Source of the DNA: Candidatus Binatia bacterium
GTDB taxonomy: Bacteria; Desulfobacterota; Binatia; UBA12015
Reading direction: 5' to 3'
DNA length: 54,544 nt
Assembly (NCBI GenBank): GCA_019749875.1
Contig: JAIEPK010000021.1
Coordinates: 1 to 54,544 of the forward strand
Positions 29,316 through 39,599 of this stretch are shown here, one piece after another (the stretch's first letter is position 1; each line of letters opens with the position of its first letter). The translations under genes and the position numbers were made by a program. Below the pieces are notes generated by a model. It saw only the letters and a list, made by a program, of their open reading frames with translations, was not told where the DNA came from and did not search any database.

Positions 29316-29617
29316 CGGAGGCGTCGAAGCCCTGCGAGCTGTGCGAGCTCGCGCGCACGACGAAGTGGTTCGCGCAATTCTTCGAGCCCTTCGCGTTCAC
29401 GGTCCTCGAGTGCGACTCGTGCGACGTGCCGATGGCGGTGCTCGGCGAGCACCGCAAGTCGGTGACGGCGGACGAGCGCAAGGTCATGGAGCGTGCGCTG
29501 CAGTGGGTCGCCGACACCCATGAGCTCGGCGAGCTCTTCTTCGACGACCGGATGCGCCAGATCCCGGAGCACTATCACCTGCACGCGCGGGTCCGGCCGA
29601 GGTGGTGGCCGAAGTAG
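29312..29617 (+). CDS. Miniature HIT-like protein with two CxxC motifs
   Basis: A 101-residue protein starting with TTG at 29312, overlapping the LLM gene stop (TTGA). It has C8-x2-C11, C34-x2-C37, an isolated H47 in MAVLGEHRKSVTADE, and a terminal EHYHLHARV in which H87, H89 and H91 form a histidine-triad-like pattern. HIT proteins hydrolyse or transfer nucleoside phosphates and often bind zinc through CxxC plus His, but are usually 110-150 residues. This looks like a shortened HIT family member. That reading rests on the motif and the GEHRKSVTADE segment, which matches the HIT strand before the helix. Confidence 0.65.
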   Translation: MTEASKPCELCELARTTKWFAQFFEPFAFTVLECDSCDVPMAVLGEHRKSVTADERKVMERALQWVADTHELGELFFDDRMRQIPEHYHLHARVRPRWWPK

Positions 29618-29654
29618 CGCCGACGAGCCGACGACCGCCCTGCCCGCCGTCCGG

Positions 29655-29957
29655 CTAAGCGGCAGCCGACAAGCCGTTGCCCGTGTGCGCGAAGCGGCTG
29701 CGCGGGTTCGCCTGCTTGATCGCGTGCAGCATGTCGAGGTGCTCGGCGACACCGGTGAGCGTCGAGATCAGATCGCCGATCTCGCGGCGCGCCCAGTCGA
29801 GCTGCTCGGTGCTGACCTCGTCGAGTCCGCGCAGCAGCTCCTCGAAGCGCTCGACCACGCCCGTCACACCGCCGAGCCCGCGGTCGGTCAGGCGGCGCTC
29901 GAGGTCGGCCGAGAAGCCGAGAAGGGCTTCGGTCTGCGTCATGAGATCGTTCATCAC
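29655..29957 (-). CDS. Small helical protein of unknown function
   Basis: A 100-residue, probably all-helical protein with no signal peptide or membrane helix (MTQTEALLGFSADLERRLTD ... TEQLDWARREIGDLISTLTG). Two ATGs in a row (29957 and 29954) follow GGGAG by a suitable distance. It lies 62 bp downstream of the GspE-receiver gene on the same strand, so the two may be co-transcribed. I do not recognise a family. The heptad-like leucine spacing suggests a coiled coil or helical bundle that could bind a partner. Confidence 0.55.
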   Translation of the reverse strand: MMNDLMTQTEALLGFSADLERRLTDRGLGGVTGVVERFEELLRGLDEVSTEQLDWARREIGDLISTLTGVAEHLDMLHAIKQANPRSRFAHTGNGLSAAA

Positions 29958-30019
29958 ACCACTCCCGTTTCGAGCCGCTGCGCGGCGGTTCGTTCACCTC
30001 GGCCGCGAACGGCCGGACG

Positions 30020-32641
30020 TCACTGTGGCCGCGAGCGGCCGAGGAACTTGCTCCAGGCGTTCTGGCGCGCGGTCGACGCGCTCGCCGGCGGCGGGGCAGA
30101 AGTCTCCCGCACGGCAGTCGGGCGGCTCGCAAGGAACGCCGGCGGACCCGGCTCGCTGCTCGCCGGGCCGAGGATCGGCGGCACCGATGGCGGTACGACG
30201 GCCGCCGTCACCACGGGCGGCGGTGCGGCGCGCACGACGCTTGCCTCCGGCAACGGCGCTTCCAGCGGCAGCGGGGCCGCGACGTGCGGCGACGGCTCGT
30301 CGAGCGCGATGGTGTCGGCAGACTCGGACGTCGCGTCGGCGCCCGCATGCGCGGTGTCCGGCGACGACGCGCTCGGCGCCTCGCCCGAGATCGCCGCGGC
30401 GGACGCTTCCCGGGCGTGCTCCGTCGCAGCCTCCGACACGGTGCCCGCGGCGGCTTCCGCACGCCGCACGGTCGGGCGCACGCCGTAGTTGCGCTCGAGT
30501 GCCCGCACGGCGCGCGCGACCAGCTCCTCGGGCACGATCGGCTTCACCAGGTAGTCGTCGGCGCCCGCCCGGAATGCCTCGGACTTCGCATCGACGTCGC
30601 CGCGGCCGGTGAGCATGAAGATCGGCACCGACATGAGCCTTTCGTGCGCCCGGATCCGCATGCACAGCTCGAAGCCGGACGTGTCGGGCAGCTCGACGTC
30701 GAGCAGCACCATGTGGATCGTCTCCTGGTCGCAGAGGCGCAACGCTTCCGCACCGTCCGCCGCGACGATCGTCTCGACCGCGATCGGCGCCTTCTTGAGC
30801 GCGAAGCACAACACCTTGCGGATCAGCGCGTCGTCGTCGACAACGAGGACGCGCAGGGCCCCGGCGCTCGCCGACACGGGACGCGCGGGTGGCGCGAGCG
30901 CGACGCCGCGCAGCGCGGGATCGCCGGCGCCGTCGACCGCGGACGCGTCCTGCGAGGACTCCTCGGGCGGAACGACGCGCAGGACCTCGTCGACCGTGGT
31001 GATGCCAAAGTTGATCGCGCGGATCGCGGCGGCCGGCATCGACGAGACGCCCTCCGAGCGTGCCTGCTGGCGCAGCAAGGTTTCCGGCTCGTGCCGCTCG
31101 AGCATCGCGCGCAGCTGGCGCGACACCGGCAAGATCTCGAAGATGCCGATCCGGCTGGTGAACCCGGTGTCGCGGCAGGAGGTGCAGCCGGGGGCGCTGG
31201 CGACGCTGTCCAGGCCGCGACCGTGACGGCTGAGGCGAGCGATGTCGAGCTCGGTCGGCGGCGTCGGTGGACGCTTGCACGCCGGGCACAGCGAGCGCAC
31301 GAGGCGCTGCGCGATGACCAGCCGGAGCGACGCCGAGATCAGCCCCGGGTCGATGCCGAGGTCGAGCAACCGCGTGATGCTCGCGGTCGCGTCGATGGTG
31401 TGTACGGTGCTGACCACGAGATGGCCGGTCTGCGCGGCGCGCAGCGCGATGCGTGCGGTCTCTGCATCGCGGATCTCGCCGACGAAGATCACGTCGGGAT
31501 CCTGGCGCAGGATCGAGCGCAGCGTGTCCGCGAAGCCGAGCCCGGCCTTCTCGTTCACCTCGACCTGCGAGATGCCCGCGAGGCGATGCTCGATCGGATT
31601 CTCGATGGTGACGATGTTGAGGTGCGCGTCGACGATGTCCTGCAGCAGGCTGTGCGCGGTGGTGCTCTTGCCGCTGCCGGTCGGGCCGCTGATCAGGATC
31701 ATGCCCTCGGGGCGGCGGATCTCGCGGCGCAGCAGCTCGAGCTCGCTCGGCTGCAAGCCGATCTTCTCGAGATCGTGGCCCTTGGCGGTCGGGTCGAGGA
31801 GCCGCAGCACGACCTTCTCGCCGAACTGCGTCGGCAGCACGGAGACGCGGACGTCGGCCTTGCGATCCTCGTAGGTCACGCGGATGCTGCCGTCCTGCGG
31901 GCGGCGGCGCTCGGTGATGTCGAGCGTCGCCATGACCTTGATGCGCGCCACCACCTGACCGTGCAGCGTCCTCGGGATCACCACACCGCGCTCGAGCACG
32001 CCGTTGATGCGGTAGCGCACCGGGGTCGCGTCGGAGCCGGGCTCGATGTGGATGTCGCTCGCGCCGAGGCGCAGTCCGTCGACGAGCAGCAGCTCGACCA
32101 GGCGGATGACGGTCGCCTTGTCCTTCCCTTCGCCGAGCTGCGTCTCCGCGACCTCGTCCTCCCGCTTCTCGATGACCTCGACCAGCCCTTCCTGCTGCTT
32201 GTTGGCCAGCATGCTGCTGATCTCGTCGCCGAAGTAGAAGTGGTGCTGGATCGCGGCCCGGATCTGTGAGGTCGGCGCGACCACGATCGCGACCTTGCTG
32301 CGGGTCGAGAACTCGACGGCCTTGACCGCCTCGGTGTCGAGCGGATTGGCGAACGCGATCAGGACGCGCCCACGCTCGAGGCGGAGCGGCATCGCGTCGT
32401 AACGCTTCGCGAGCTCCTTGCTCAGCAGGCGAAGCGCGTCCGGATCGATCGTCGCACTCGCGAGATCGATCAGCGGGAGCCCGAGGTGCTCCTTCAGTTG
32501 CTCTGCGAGAACCCTACCGTCGATGCGCTGCAGGAGGACGTCGATGGGGCGCTGACCGGTCTCCTGGGTGGTGCGACGAAGCGCATCCGCTTCCGTGCGA
32601 TCGAGCAATCCGACGCTGTGCGAGAACCGAAAGAGTGCCAA
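30020..32641 (-). CDS. GspE/PilB-type secretion ATPase fused to a response-regulator receiver domain
   Basis: An 873-residue protein with four parts. First is an MshEN/T2SSE N-terminal domain (about 35-135). Second is the secretion ATPase (about 170-560), with Asp box GASDIHIEPG, Walker A GPTGSGKST (319-327), Walker B DPDVIFVGEIRD, His box STVHTIDATASI and a four-cysteine zinc finger (C452, C455, C486, C489). Third is a receiver domain (about 596-717) with phospho-acceptor D648 in MVLLDVELPD, MLTG and a conserved K in YLVKPI. Last is a disordered Ala/Pro tail of about 135 residues ending WSKFLGRSRPQ. GspE/PilB ATPases power pilus or type II secretion assembly. The TTG at 32641 follows GGAGGG; a TTG at 32665 would add 8 residues. 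Confidence 0.88.
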   Translation of the reverse strand: MALFRFSHSVGLLDRTEADALRRTTQETGQRPIDVLLQRIDGRVLAEQLKEHLGLPLIDLASATIDPDALRLLSKELAKRYDAMPLRLERGRVLIAFANPLDTEAVKAVEFSTRSKVAIVVAPTSQIRAAIQHHFYFGDEISSMLANKQQEGLVEVIEKREDEVAETQLGEGKDKATVIRLVELLLVDGLRLGASDIHIEPGSDATPVRYRINGVLERGVVIPRTLHGQVVARIKVMATLDITERRRPQDGSIRVTYEDRKADVRVSVLPTQFGEKVVLRLLDPTAKGHDLEKIGLQPSELELLRREIRRPEGMILISGPTGSGKSTTAHSLLQDIVDAHLNIVTIENPIEHRLAGISQVEVNEKAGLGFADTLRSILRQDPDVIFVGEIRDAETARIALRAAQTGHLVVSTVHTIDATASITRLLDLGIDPGLISASLRLVIAQRLVRSLCPACKRPPTPPTELDIARLSRHGRGLDSVASAPGCTSCRDTGFTSRIGIFEILPVSRQLRAMLERHEPETLLRQQARSEGVSSMPAAAIRAINFGITTVDEVLRVVPPEESSQDASAVDGAGDPALRGVALAPPARPVSASAGALRVLVVDDDALIRKVLCFALKKAPIAVETIVAADGAEALRLCDQETIHMVLLDVELPDTSGFELCMRIRAHERLMSVPIFMLTGRGDVDAKSEAFRAGADDYLVKPIVPEELVARAVRALERNYGVRPTVRRAEAAAGTVSEAATEHAREASAAAISGEAPSASSPDTAHAGADATSESADTIALDEPSPHVAAPLPLEAPLPEASVVRAAPPPVVTAAVVPPSVPPILGPASSEPGPPAFLASRPTAVRETSAPPPASASTARQNAWSKFLGRSRPQ

Positions 32642-32849
32642 CGAGCCCTCCGTACCCGGGGACAAGACCCCCCCCCGGATTCGGCCGGCCCGGCTGAAAG
32701 CTTTACAGCGGCGCGCGTCGAATCAGCCGTCGGCGCCGCGCAGTCGAACGCGCCGTCGCCAGCGCATTCGCGCAGGCGACGCGCAAGGCGAAAAGTGGCA
32801 GTGGCGTGGCGCGTCGCTTCGGCGAGCCGCACACGTGCCCTGCCGTTGC

Positions 32850-34697
32850 TCAGTCTTCCTTGCGACGCTTCGGCCGGTGCACCTGCGCGAGCACGCGCTT
32901 GCGCACACGGATGGACTCCGGCGTGACCTCCACCAGCTCATCGTCGGCGATCCAGTCGAGCGCGTCCTCGAGGCCCATCTGCTTCGGCGGCGTCAACCGG
33001 ATCGCCTCGTCGTGTCCCGACGCGCGCATGTTGGTGAGCTTCTTCTCGCGCACGATGTTCACGTCGAGGTCGCCGGCACGCGAATACTCGCCGATGACCA
33101 TGCCCTCGTAGACCTTCGTCCCGGGCGCGATGAACATCTGGCCGCGCTCCTGCAGGTGGAAGATGGCGTACGGCGTCGCGACCCCCTCGCGATCGGCGAC
33201 CATGGCGCCGTTGGTGCGGCGCTGGATGTCGCCGGCCCACGGCGCGTAGCCGTTGAACATCGCGTTGATGATGCCGGTGCCGCGGGTGTCGGTCAGGAAC
33301 GACGAGCGAAAGCCGATGAGGCCGCGCGACGGCACCGAGAACTCGAGGCGCACGCGGCCCGACGCCGGCGGGCTCATCTTGGTCATGACGCCCTTGCGCA
33401 TCGCGAGCAGCTGCGACACGACGCCGATGAACTCCTCCGGCAGATCGATCACGGCGAGCTCCATCGGCTCGAGCGTCTGGCCGTCCTTCTGCTGCGTCAC
33501 GACGTCGGGCTTCGAGACCTCGACCTCGTAGCCCTCGCGGCGCATGGTCTCGACCAGGATCGCGAGCTGCAGCTCGCCGCGACCCGAGACGCGCAGGCGA
33601 TCGGGCTGATCGGTGTCCTCGAGCCGGATCGAGACGTTGCGCTTGGACTCGTTCTCGAGCCGCTCGCGCAGCTTGCGCGACGTCACCCACTGCCCTTCGC
33701 GCCCCGCCCACGGCGACGTGTTGACGCCGAAGATCATGGTGATGGTCGGCTCGTCGATGCGCAGCCGGGGCAACGGGACCGGGTTCTCGCGATCGGCGAC
33801 GGTATCGCCGATCTGGATGTCCTCCATGCCGGCGACCGCGACGATGTCGCCCGCGGTGGCGCGCTCGAGGTTGATGCGCTTGAGCCCGATCCAGCCGTAA
33901 AGGTTGGTGAGCTTCGCATTCTTGACGCCGGTCGCGCCGCACAGCGCGTAGGTCTGTCCCGCGACCAGCTCGCCGCTCACGACGCGACCGAGCGCGAGCC
34001 GCCCGACGTAGTCGTCGTAGTCGAGGTTGTTCGCCTGGAACTGCGTCGACGCCCCCGGCTGCACCTCGGGACCCGGCAGGTCGCTCAGGATGACGTCGAA
34101 CAGCGGGCGCAGGTCCACGCCCTCATCCTCGAGGTTGCGCTTCGCGATGCCGTCGCGCGCGACGGTGTAGACGACGGGGAACTCGAGCTGCTCCTCGGTC
34201 GCGTCGAGGTCGATGAAGAGCCCGTAGACCTCGTCGAGGACTTCCGCGATGCGCGCATCGGGCCGGTCGATCTTGTTGATGCAGACGATCGGCGTGAGAC
34301 CGCGCTCGAGCGCCTTGCGCAGCACGAAGCGGGTCTGCGGCAGCGGTCCTTCCGACGCGTCGACCAGCAGCAGGACGCCGTCGACCATGGCCAGCGTGCG
34401 CTCGACCTCGCCGCCGAAGTCGGCGTGGCCGGGCGTGTCCATGATGTTGATCTTCACGTCGTGGTACGTGACCGCGGTGTTCTTTGCGAGGATCGTCAGA
34501 CCGCGCTCGCGCTCGATGGCGTTCGAGTCCATGACCCGGTCCGCGACCTGCTCGTTGGCGCGGAAGATGCCGCTTTGACGCAGCAGCGCATCGACCAGCG
34601 TGGTCTTGCCGTGATCGACGTGCGCGATGATCGCGATGTTGCGGATGTCCGGCCGGCGCTCGACCGACGGTGCTGCGGAGACGGCTTCCAGATTCAC
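32850..34697 (-). CDS. typA: Translational GTPase TypA/BipA
   Basis: A 615-residue elongation-factor-like GTPase: G1 [20 protein letters not shown], switch region [21 protein letters not shown]3 [16 protein letters not shown] and G4 [11 protein letters not shown]. The EF-G-like domains III and V ([41 protein letters not shown]) and the TypA-specific C-terminal domain with [17 protein letters not shown] follow. TypA binds 70S ribosomes and helps 50S assembly at low temperature or under stress. GTG at 34697 gives the normal N terminus. It sits between the pilin gene and the GspE-receiver gene. Confidence 0.96.
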   Translation of the reverse strand: MNLEAVSAAPSVERRPDIRNIAIIAHVDHGKTTLVDALLRQSGIFRANEQVADRVMDSNAIERERGLTILAKNTAVTYHDVKINIMDTPGHADFGGEVERTLAMVDGVLLLVDASEGPLPQTRFVLRKALERGLTPIVCINKIDRPDARIAEVLDEVYGLFIDLDATEEQLEFPVVYTVARDGIAKRNLEDEGVDLRPLFDVILSDLPGPEVQPGASTQFQANNLDYDDYVGRLALGRVVSGELVAGQTYALCGATGVKNAKLTNLYGWIGLKRINLERATAGDIVAVAGMEDIQIGDTVADRENPVPLPRLRIDEPTITMIFGVNTSPWAGREGQWVTSRKLRERLENESKRNVSIRLEDTDQPDRLRVSGRGELQLAILVETMRREGYEVEVSKPDVVTQQKDGQTLEPMELAVIDLPEEFIGVVSQLLAMRKGVMTKMSPPASGRVRLEFSVPSRGLIGFRSSFLTDTRGTGIINAMFNGYAPWAGDIQRRTNGAMVADREGVATPYAIFHLQERGQMFIAPGTKVYEGMVIGEYSRAGDLDVNIVREKKLTNMRASGHDEAIRLTPPKQMGLEDALDWIADDELVEVTPESIRVRKRVLAQVHRPKRRKED

Positions 34698-34723
34698 CCG
34701 CCAGCGGCTAGCAAAGGGGTGCG

Positions 34724-34747
34724 CGCGCCGCTATGGCGTGCGGCGCG
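34724..34747 (-). terminator. Candidate terminator hairpin after the pilin gene
   Basis: An 8-bp GC stem (34724-34731 with 34740-34747) and an 8-base loop lie just downstream of the pilin stop. Read on the minus strand the stem is followed by CACCCCTTT, so the U-run is weak. It would separate a highly expressed pilin message from typA. Confidence 0.35.
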
Positions 34748-34768
34748 GGAAGGCAGCGAATCGGATCT

Positions 34769-35122
34769 TCATTGCTGCAGCCCGCCCTGGCTCGAGTCCC
34801 AGCGGAAGCGCTTCGAGCCCAGCGGGTGGTAGGACTCGGCGGTGAAGTCCTGATTGGTCACTGCCGTGACCGTCAGGACGACGCCGTTCGGGGGGTAGTA
34901 CGGCGGCAGCTGCGTGATGTTGGTGGTGTAGCGGCCGGAGGAGATGAAGTAGGCTTCCTCCGCCTTGGCGAGGCTGTTGAGCGCGGCCGACGCGTGCGCG
35001 TCGTAGCCGTCGGCGCGGTAGGCCGAGAAGGCCGGGATCGCGATCGCCGCGAGGATGCCGATGATGGCGACCACGACCAGAAGCTCGATCAGCGTGAAGC
35101 CGTCTTGTCTTGCGTTCGTCAT
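34769..35122 (-). CDS. Type IV pilin-like protein (PilA family)
   Basis: A 117-residue prepilin. The class III leader MTNARQDG is cut before F9, giving the mature N terminus FTLIELLVVVAIIGILAAIA with the essential Glu at +5, followed by a helix and a short globular domain. ATG 35122 gives an 8-residue leader, within the normal 5-8. The mature protein (about 109 residues) is short, like the reduced pilins of Geobacter-type deltaproteobacteria, or it may be a minor pilin. It is transcribed toward typA and the GspE-receiver gene. The leader carries a riboswitch-like structure. Confidence 0.9.
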   Translation of the reverse strand: MTNARQDGFTLIELLVVVAIIGILAAIAIPAFSAYRADGYDAHASAALNSLAKAEEAYFISSGRYTTNITQLPPYYPPNGVVLTVTAVTNQDFTAESYHPLGSKRFRWDSSQGGLQQ

Positions 35123-35220
35123 GCCCGTCCGCGACCGGGTACTGCGTCGCGGCCTCCCATCCCTGTCCGGCGCTCGTGGCGCTCCTCCCGCGGCGAAGCC
35201 CCGCAAGAGGTGTGCCGCCG
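35123..35220 (-). promoter_or_regulatory. Structured, riboswitch-like leader of the pilin gene
   Basis: The minus-strand leader can fold into a closing helix P1 (GCGGC at 35218-35214 with GCCGC at 35153-35149). P1 encloses a 10-bp hairpin with a 7-base loop (35210-35184) and a small GCGC/GCGC hairpin. The 3' strand of P1 overlaps the 5' strand of a second hairpin (CCGCGAC 35152-35146 with GTCGCGG 35135-35129), which ends 7 bases from the ATG and covers the G-rich site where ribosomes would bind. The two folds exclude each other, as in a riboswitch. Position and three-helix plan recall the c-di-GMP-I class, but its GCAAAG-type consensus is not present. Confidence 0.4.
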
Positions 35221-35423
35221 GAGCAGCGCATTGCGGTGTGGTGCGGGGATGCGACGAACGGCCCGCGCATCGGGCCAAGCACCGCACGTCGTGCCTCACG
35301 AGTGACGCAATCGTGACGGGCGTGGCCGTGATTCGTCATCGTCGTCACGCCGTGGCACTCGCGGTCGTTGCGCTGGCGAAACCGTTGCGCAACGCCTAAA
35401 CGGCGCGACGGGAGGGGGTGGGC
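35221..35423. other. Intergenic region upstream of pilin and parC
   Basis: No gene is seen. The region must hold the divergent promoters for the pilin (minus) and parC (plus) genes. A perfect 10-bp palindrome GTTGCGCAAC at 35384-35393, with a second GTTGCGC half-site at 35367-35373, lies 31 bp ahead of the parC start and is a possible operator. No clear -35/-10 pair could be assigned. Confidence 0.4.
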
Positions 35424-37774
<2,351 letters not shown>

Positions 37775-37775
<1 letters not shown>

Positions 37776-38173
37776 TGCGTGCCGCCGCCCGCATCGCGGC
37801 GACGCTCGTCGTCGTGGCCTGCTGGTCCCTCGTCGCGTGCGACGTGCCGCTCGGCAATCCGCCGCGCGACGGCAAGGGGGAACCCGTGATCGACGACGCA
37901 GCCGGGCCGCGCCTGCAGGTGATCGTCCGCCTGCGCTTCGACCCACCCGACGGTGCGGCGCCGGACGGCGAGCCCTACCAGGCCGCGCTCCGCGCGACGC
38001 GGGAGAAGTTCTTCGCCGAGATCGATGCTCTCCCGCACCGCGTCGTGCGCACCTACGACACGCTGCCGCTGGTGGTACTGTCGATCGCGCCGGCGGATCG
38101 CGCGGTGCTCGAGAAGATGCCATCGGTCGCGAGCGTCGAGGAAGATCGCCTGAACGCCCCGCTCGCGAACTGA
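37775..38173 (+). CDS. Lipoprotein with a subtilisin-propeptide (inhibitor I9)-like domain
   Basis: A 132-residue exported lipoprotein. The signal peptide ends in the lipobox LVAC with C22 as the modified residue. The rest resembles an I9/S8 propeptide domain on its own: LQVIVRLRFDPP at the first strand, a helix (YQAALRATREKFFAEIDALP), then VVRTYDTLPLVVLSI, a second helix and a closing MPSVASVEEDRLNAPL. This last part matches the P-V-x-x-VEED end seen in subtilisin propeptides. Free-standing I9 domains act as protease inhibitors or chaperones. The ATG overlaps the parC stop (TGATG). No subtilase is in the window, so the target is unknown. Confidence 0.7.
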
Positions 38174-38233
38174 GCCCGTCGAGGTGGCCGCGACTTTTGC
38201 ACTGTCGTCGTCGTCCGCTAATCGCAGGCGACC

Positions 38234-39496
38234 ATGTCCCGTGCGTCACGTCCGCTCCTGACGAGCCTCACCCTGCTCTGCCTCGCGCTCGCGCCATGCG
38301 CCGCGGCGAGCGACACAGCACCTCCCGCCGCGGTACCGCGCGGTGCGTCCCGCGAGACGCAGCTGCGGCTCGAAGCGCTGGGCTACAGCGAGAATGCGAC
38401 GGACGACCCGGATCCCTCACGTCGCGGGGTGACGCGCAACGACCCCGACGCCATGCCGGGCGTCAATTACTACTGCACGAACGCGTCCGTGCGCTTCGTC
38501 GCGATGGACGGCGCGATTCTGCACGAGGTTCCTCTCGAGCTGGCCGCTTCGCCGGGAAGCGGCTGCCTCGCGGAGCTCTACCGCGACCGAGAGGTGGTCA
38601 CGGTCGGCAGCCCGCTGCTGTCCATGCTGCGGCTCGGTGGTCAGCCACGCTGGAGCAAGCTCGGCCCCTACCACCACGACGTGGGGATCGACGCCACCGG
38701 CCTGCTCTATGCGCTGCGCCGTTTCGATTCCGTGCTGACGCGCGGCGACGCGAAGCTGCCGATCACCGGGCAGGCGATCGACGTGCTCCACGGCAAGGGG
38801 CGCGCGCAGCGCTCGATCGATCTGACGCCGATGCTCGCGCCGATGATCCCCGAGGAGCGCGTCCGCCGCATCGCGGAGGCCGTGGCGAGCCGCGGTCGCA
38901 TCGGCAAAGAAGAGTTCGCGCACGCGCTCGACGTGTTCCACCCCAACACGGTCGAGGTCGTCGACTGGCCGCACGCGCCGGGCGGCGGCCGACGCGTCCT
39001 GATCGCGGTCCGCCAGCTCGATCGCATCATGGTGATCGATCTCGACGAGCGGCGCATCGTGTGGGAGTGGGGCGCCGGCCAGATCGTCGGGCCGCACGAT
39101 CCTTGGCTGCTGCCGAACGGCAACGTCCTGCTGTTCGACAACGGAGTGCGGCCGACGCAGGAGCCGGCGCCGTCGGTGCGCATGTTCTCGCGCGTGGTCG
39201 AGGTCGATCCGCGCACCGACCGGATCGTGTGGGAGTACCGCGGCGATCCACCACAGTCGTTCTTCAGCCCGAGCCGCGGTGGTGCCCAGCCGCTGCAGAA
39301 CGGCAACGTGCTGGTCACGGAGACCACCAAGGGGCGCGCCTTCGAGGTGACCCGCGCAGGAAAGATCGTCTGGGAGTACTGGAATCCCGACTTCCATGAC
39401 GGCGCGCGCCGCGCCCTGTATCGCATGCACCGGATCGGGCTCGACGAGTACCGCGCCCTGCGCGGCTGGCGCGAGGGCAACGCGCCCGCAGATTGA
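38234..39496 (+). CDS. Arylsulfotransferase-like periplasmic beta-propeller protein
   Basis: A 420-residue protein with a Sec signal peptide (LLTSLTLLCLALAPCAAASD). The mature part carries repeated blade-like segments of the ASST family: HHDVGIDATGLLYALRRFDS, then IVWEWGAGQIVGPHDPWLLP followed by NGNVLLFDNG, then RIVWEYRGDPPQSFFSPSRG and NGNVLVTETTKGRAFEVT. Arylsulfotransferases move sulfate between phenols through a histidine intermediate. Several histidines are present, but I cannot assign the catalytic one, and many family members may have other functions. No Dsb partner is adjacent. Confidence 0.8.
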   Translation: MSRASRPLLTSLTLLCLALAPCAAASDTAPPAAVPRGASRETQLRLEALGYSENATDDPDPSRRGVTRNDPDAMPGVNYYCTNASVRFVAMDGAILHEVPLELAASPGSGCLAELYRDREVVTVGSPLLSMLRLGGQPRWSKLGPYHHDVGIDATGLLYALRRFDSVLTRGDAKLPITGQAIDVLHGKGRAQRSIDLTPMLAPMIPEERVRRIAEAVASRGRIGKEEFAHALDVFHPNTVEVVDWPHAPGGGRRVLIAVRQLDRIMVIDLDERRIVWEWGAGQIVGPHDPWLLPNGNVLLFDNGVRPTQEPAPSVRMFSRVVEVDPRTDRIVWEYRGDPPQSFFSPSRGGAQPLQNGNVLVTETTKGRAFEVTRAGKIVWEYWNPDFHDGARRALYRMHRIGLDEYRALRGWREGNAPAD

Positions 39497-39599
39497 CTCG
39501 CAAGGGTGCTCCGCTACGACTGTCGGTCGCCGGCAGGTCGAGAGCGCCTCGTCGGGCACGTGGGCGGCGACGTTCGGAGCGTCGCGGCAAGGAGAGCAC

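Noticed and set aside
32668-32676. Run of nine C near the start of the GspE-receiver gene
   Set aside because: Could suggest phase variation, but it lies upstream of the preferred start and no second frame would be opened; treated as chance in GC-rich DNA.
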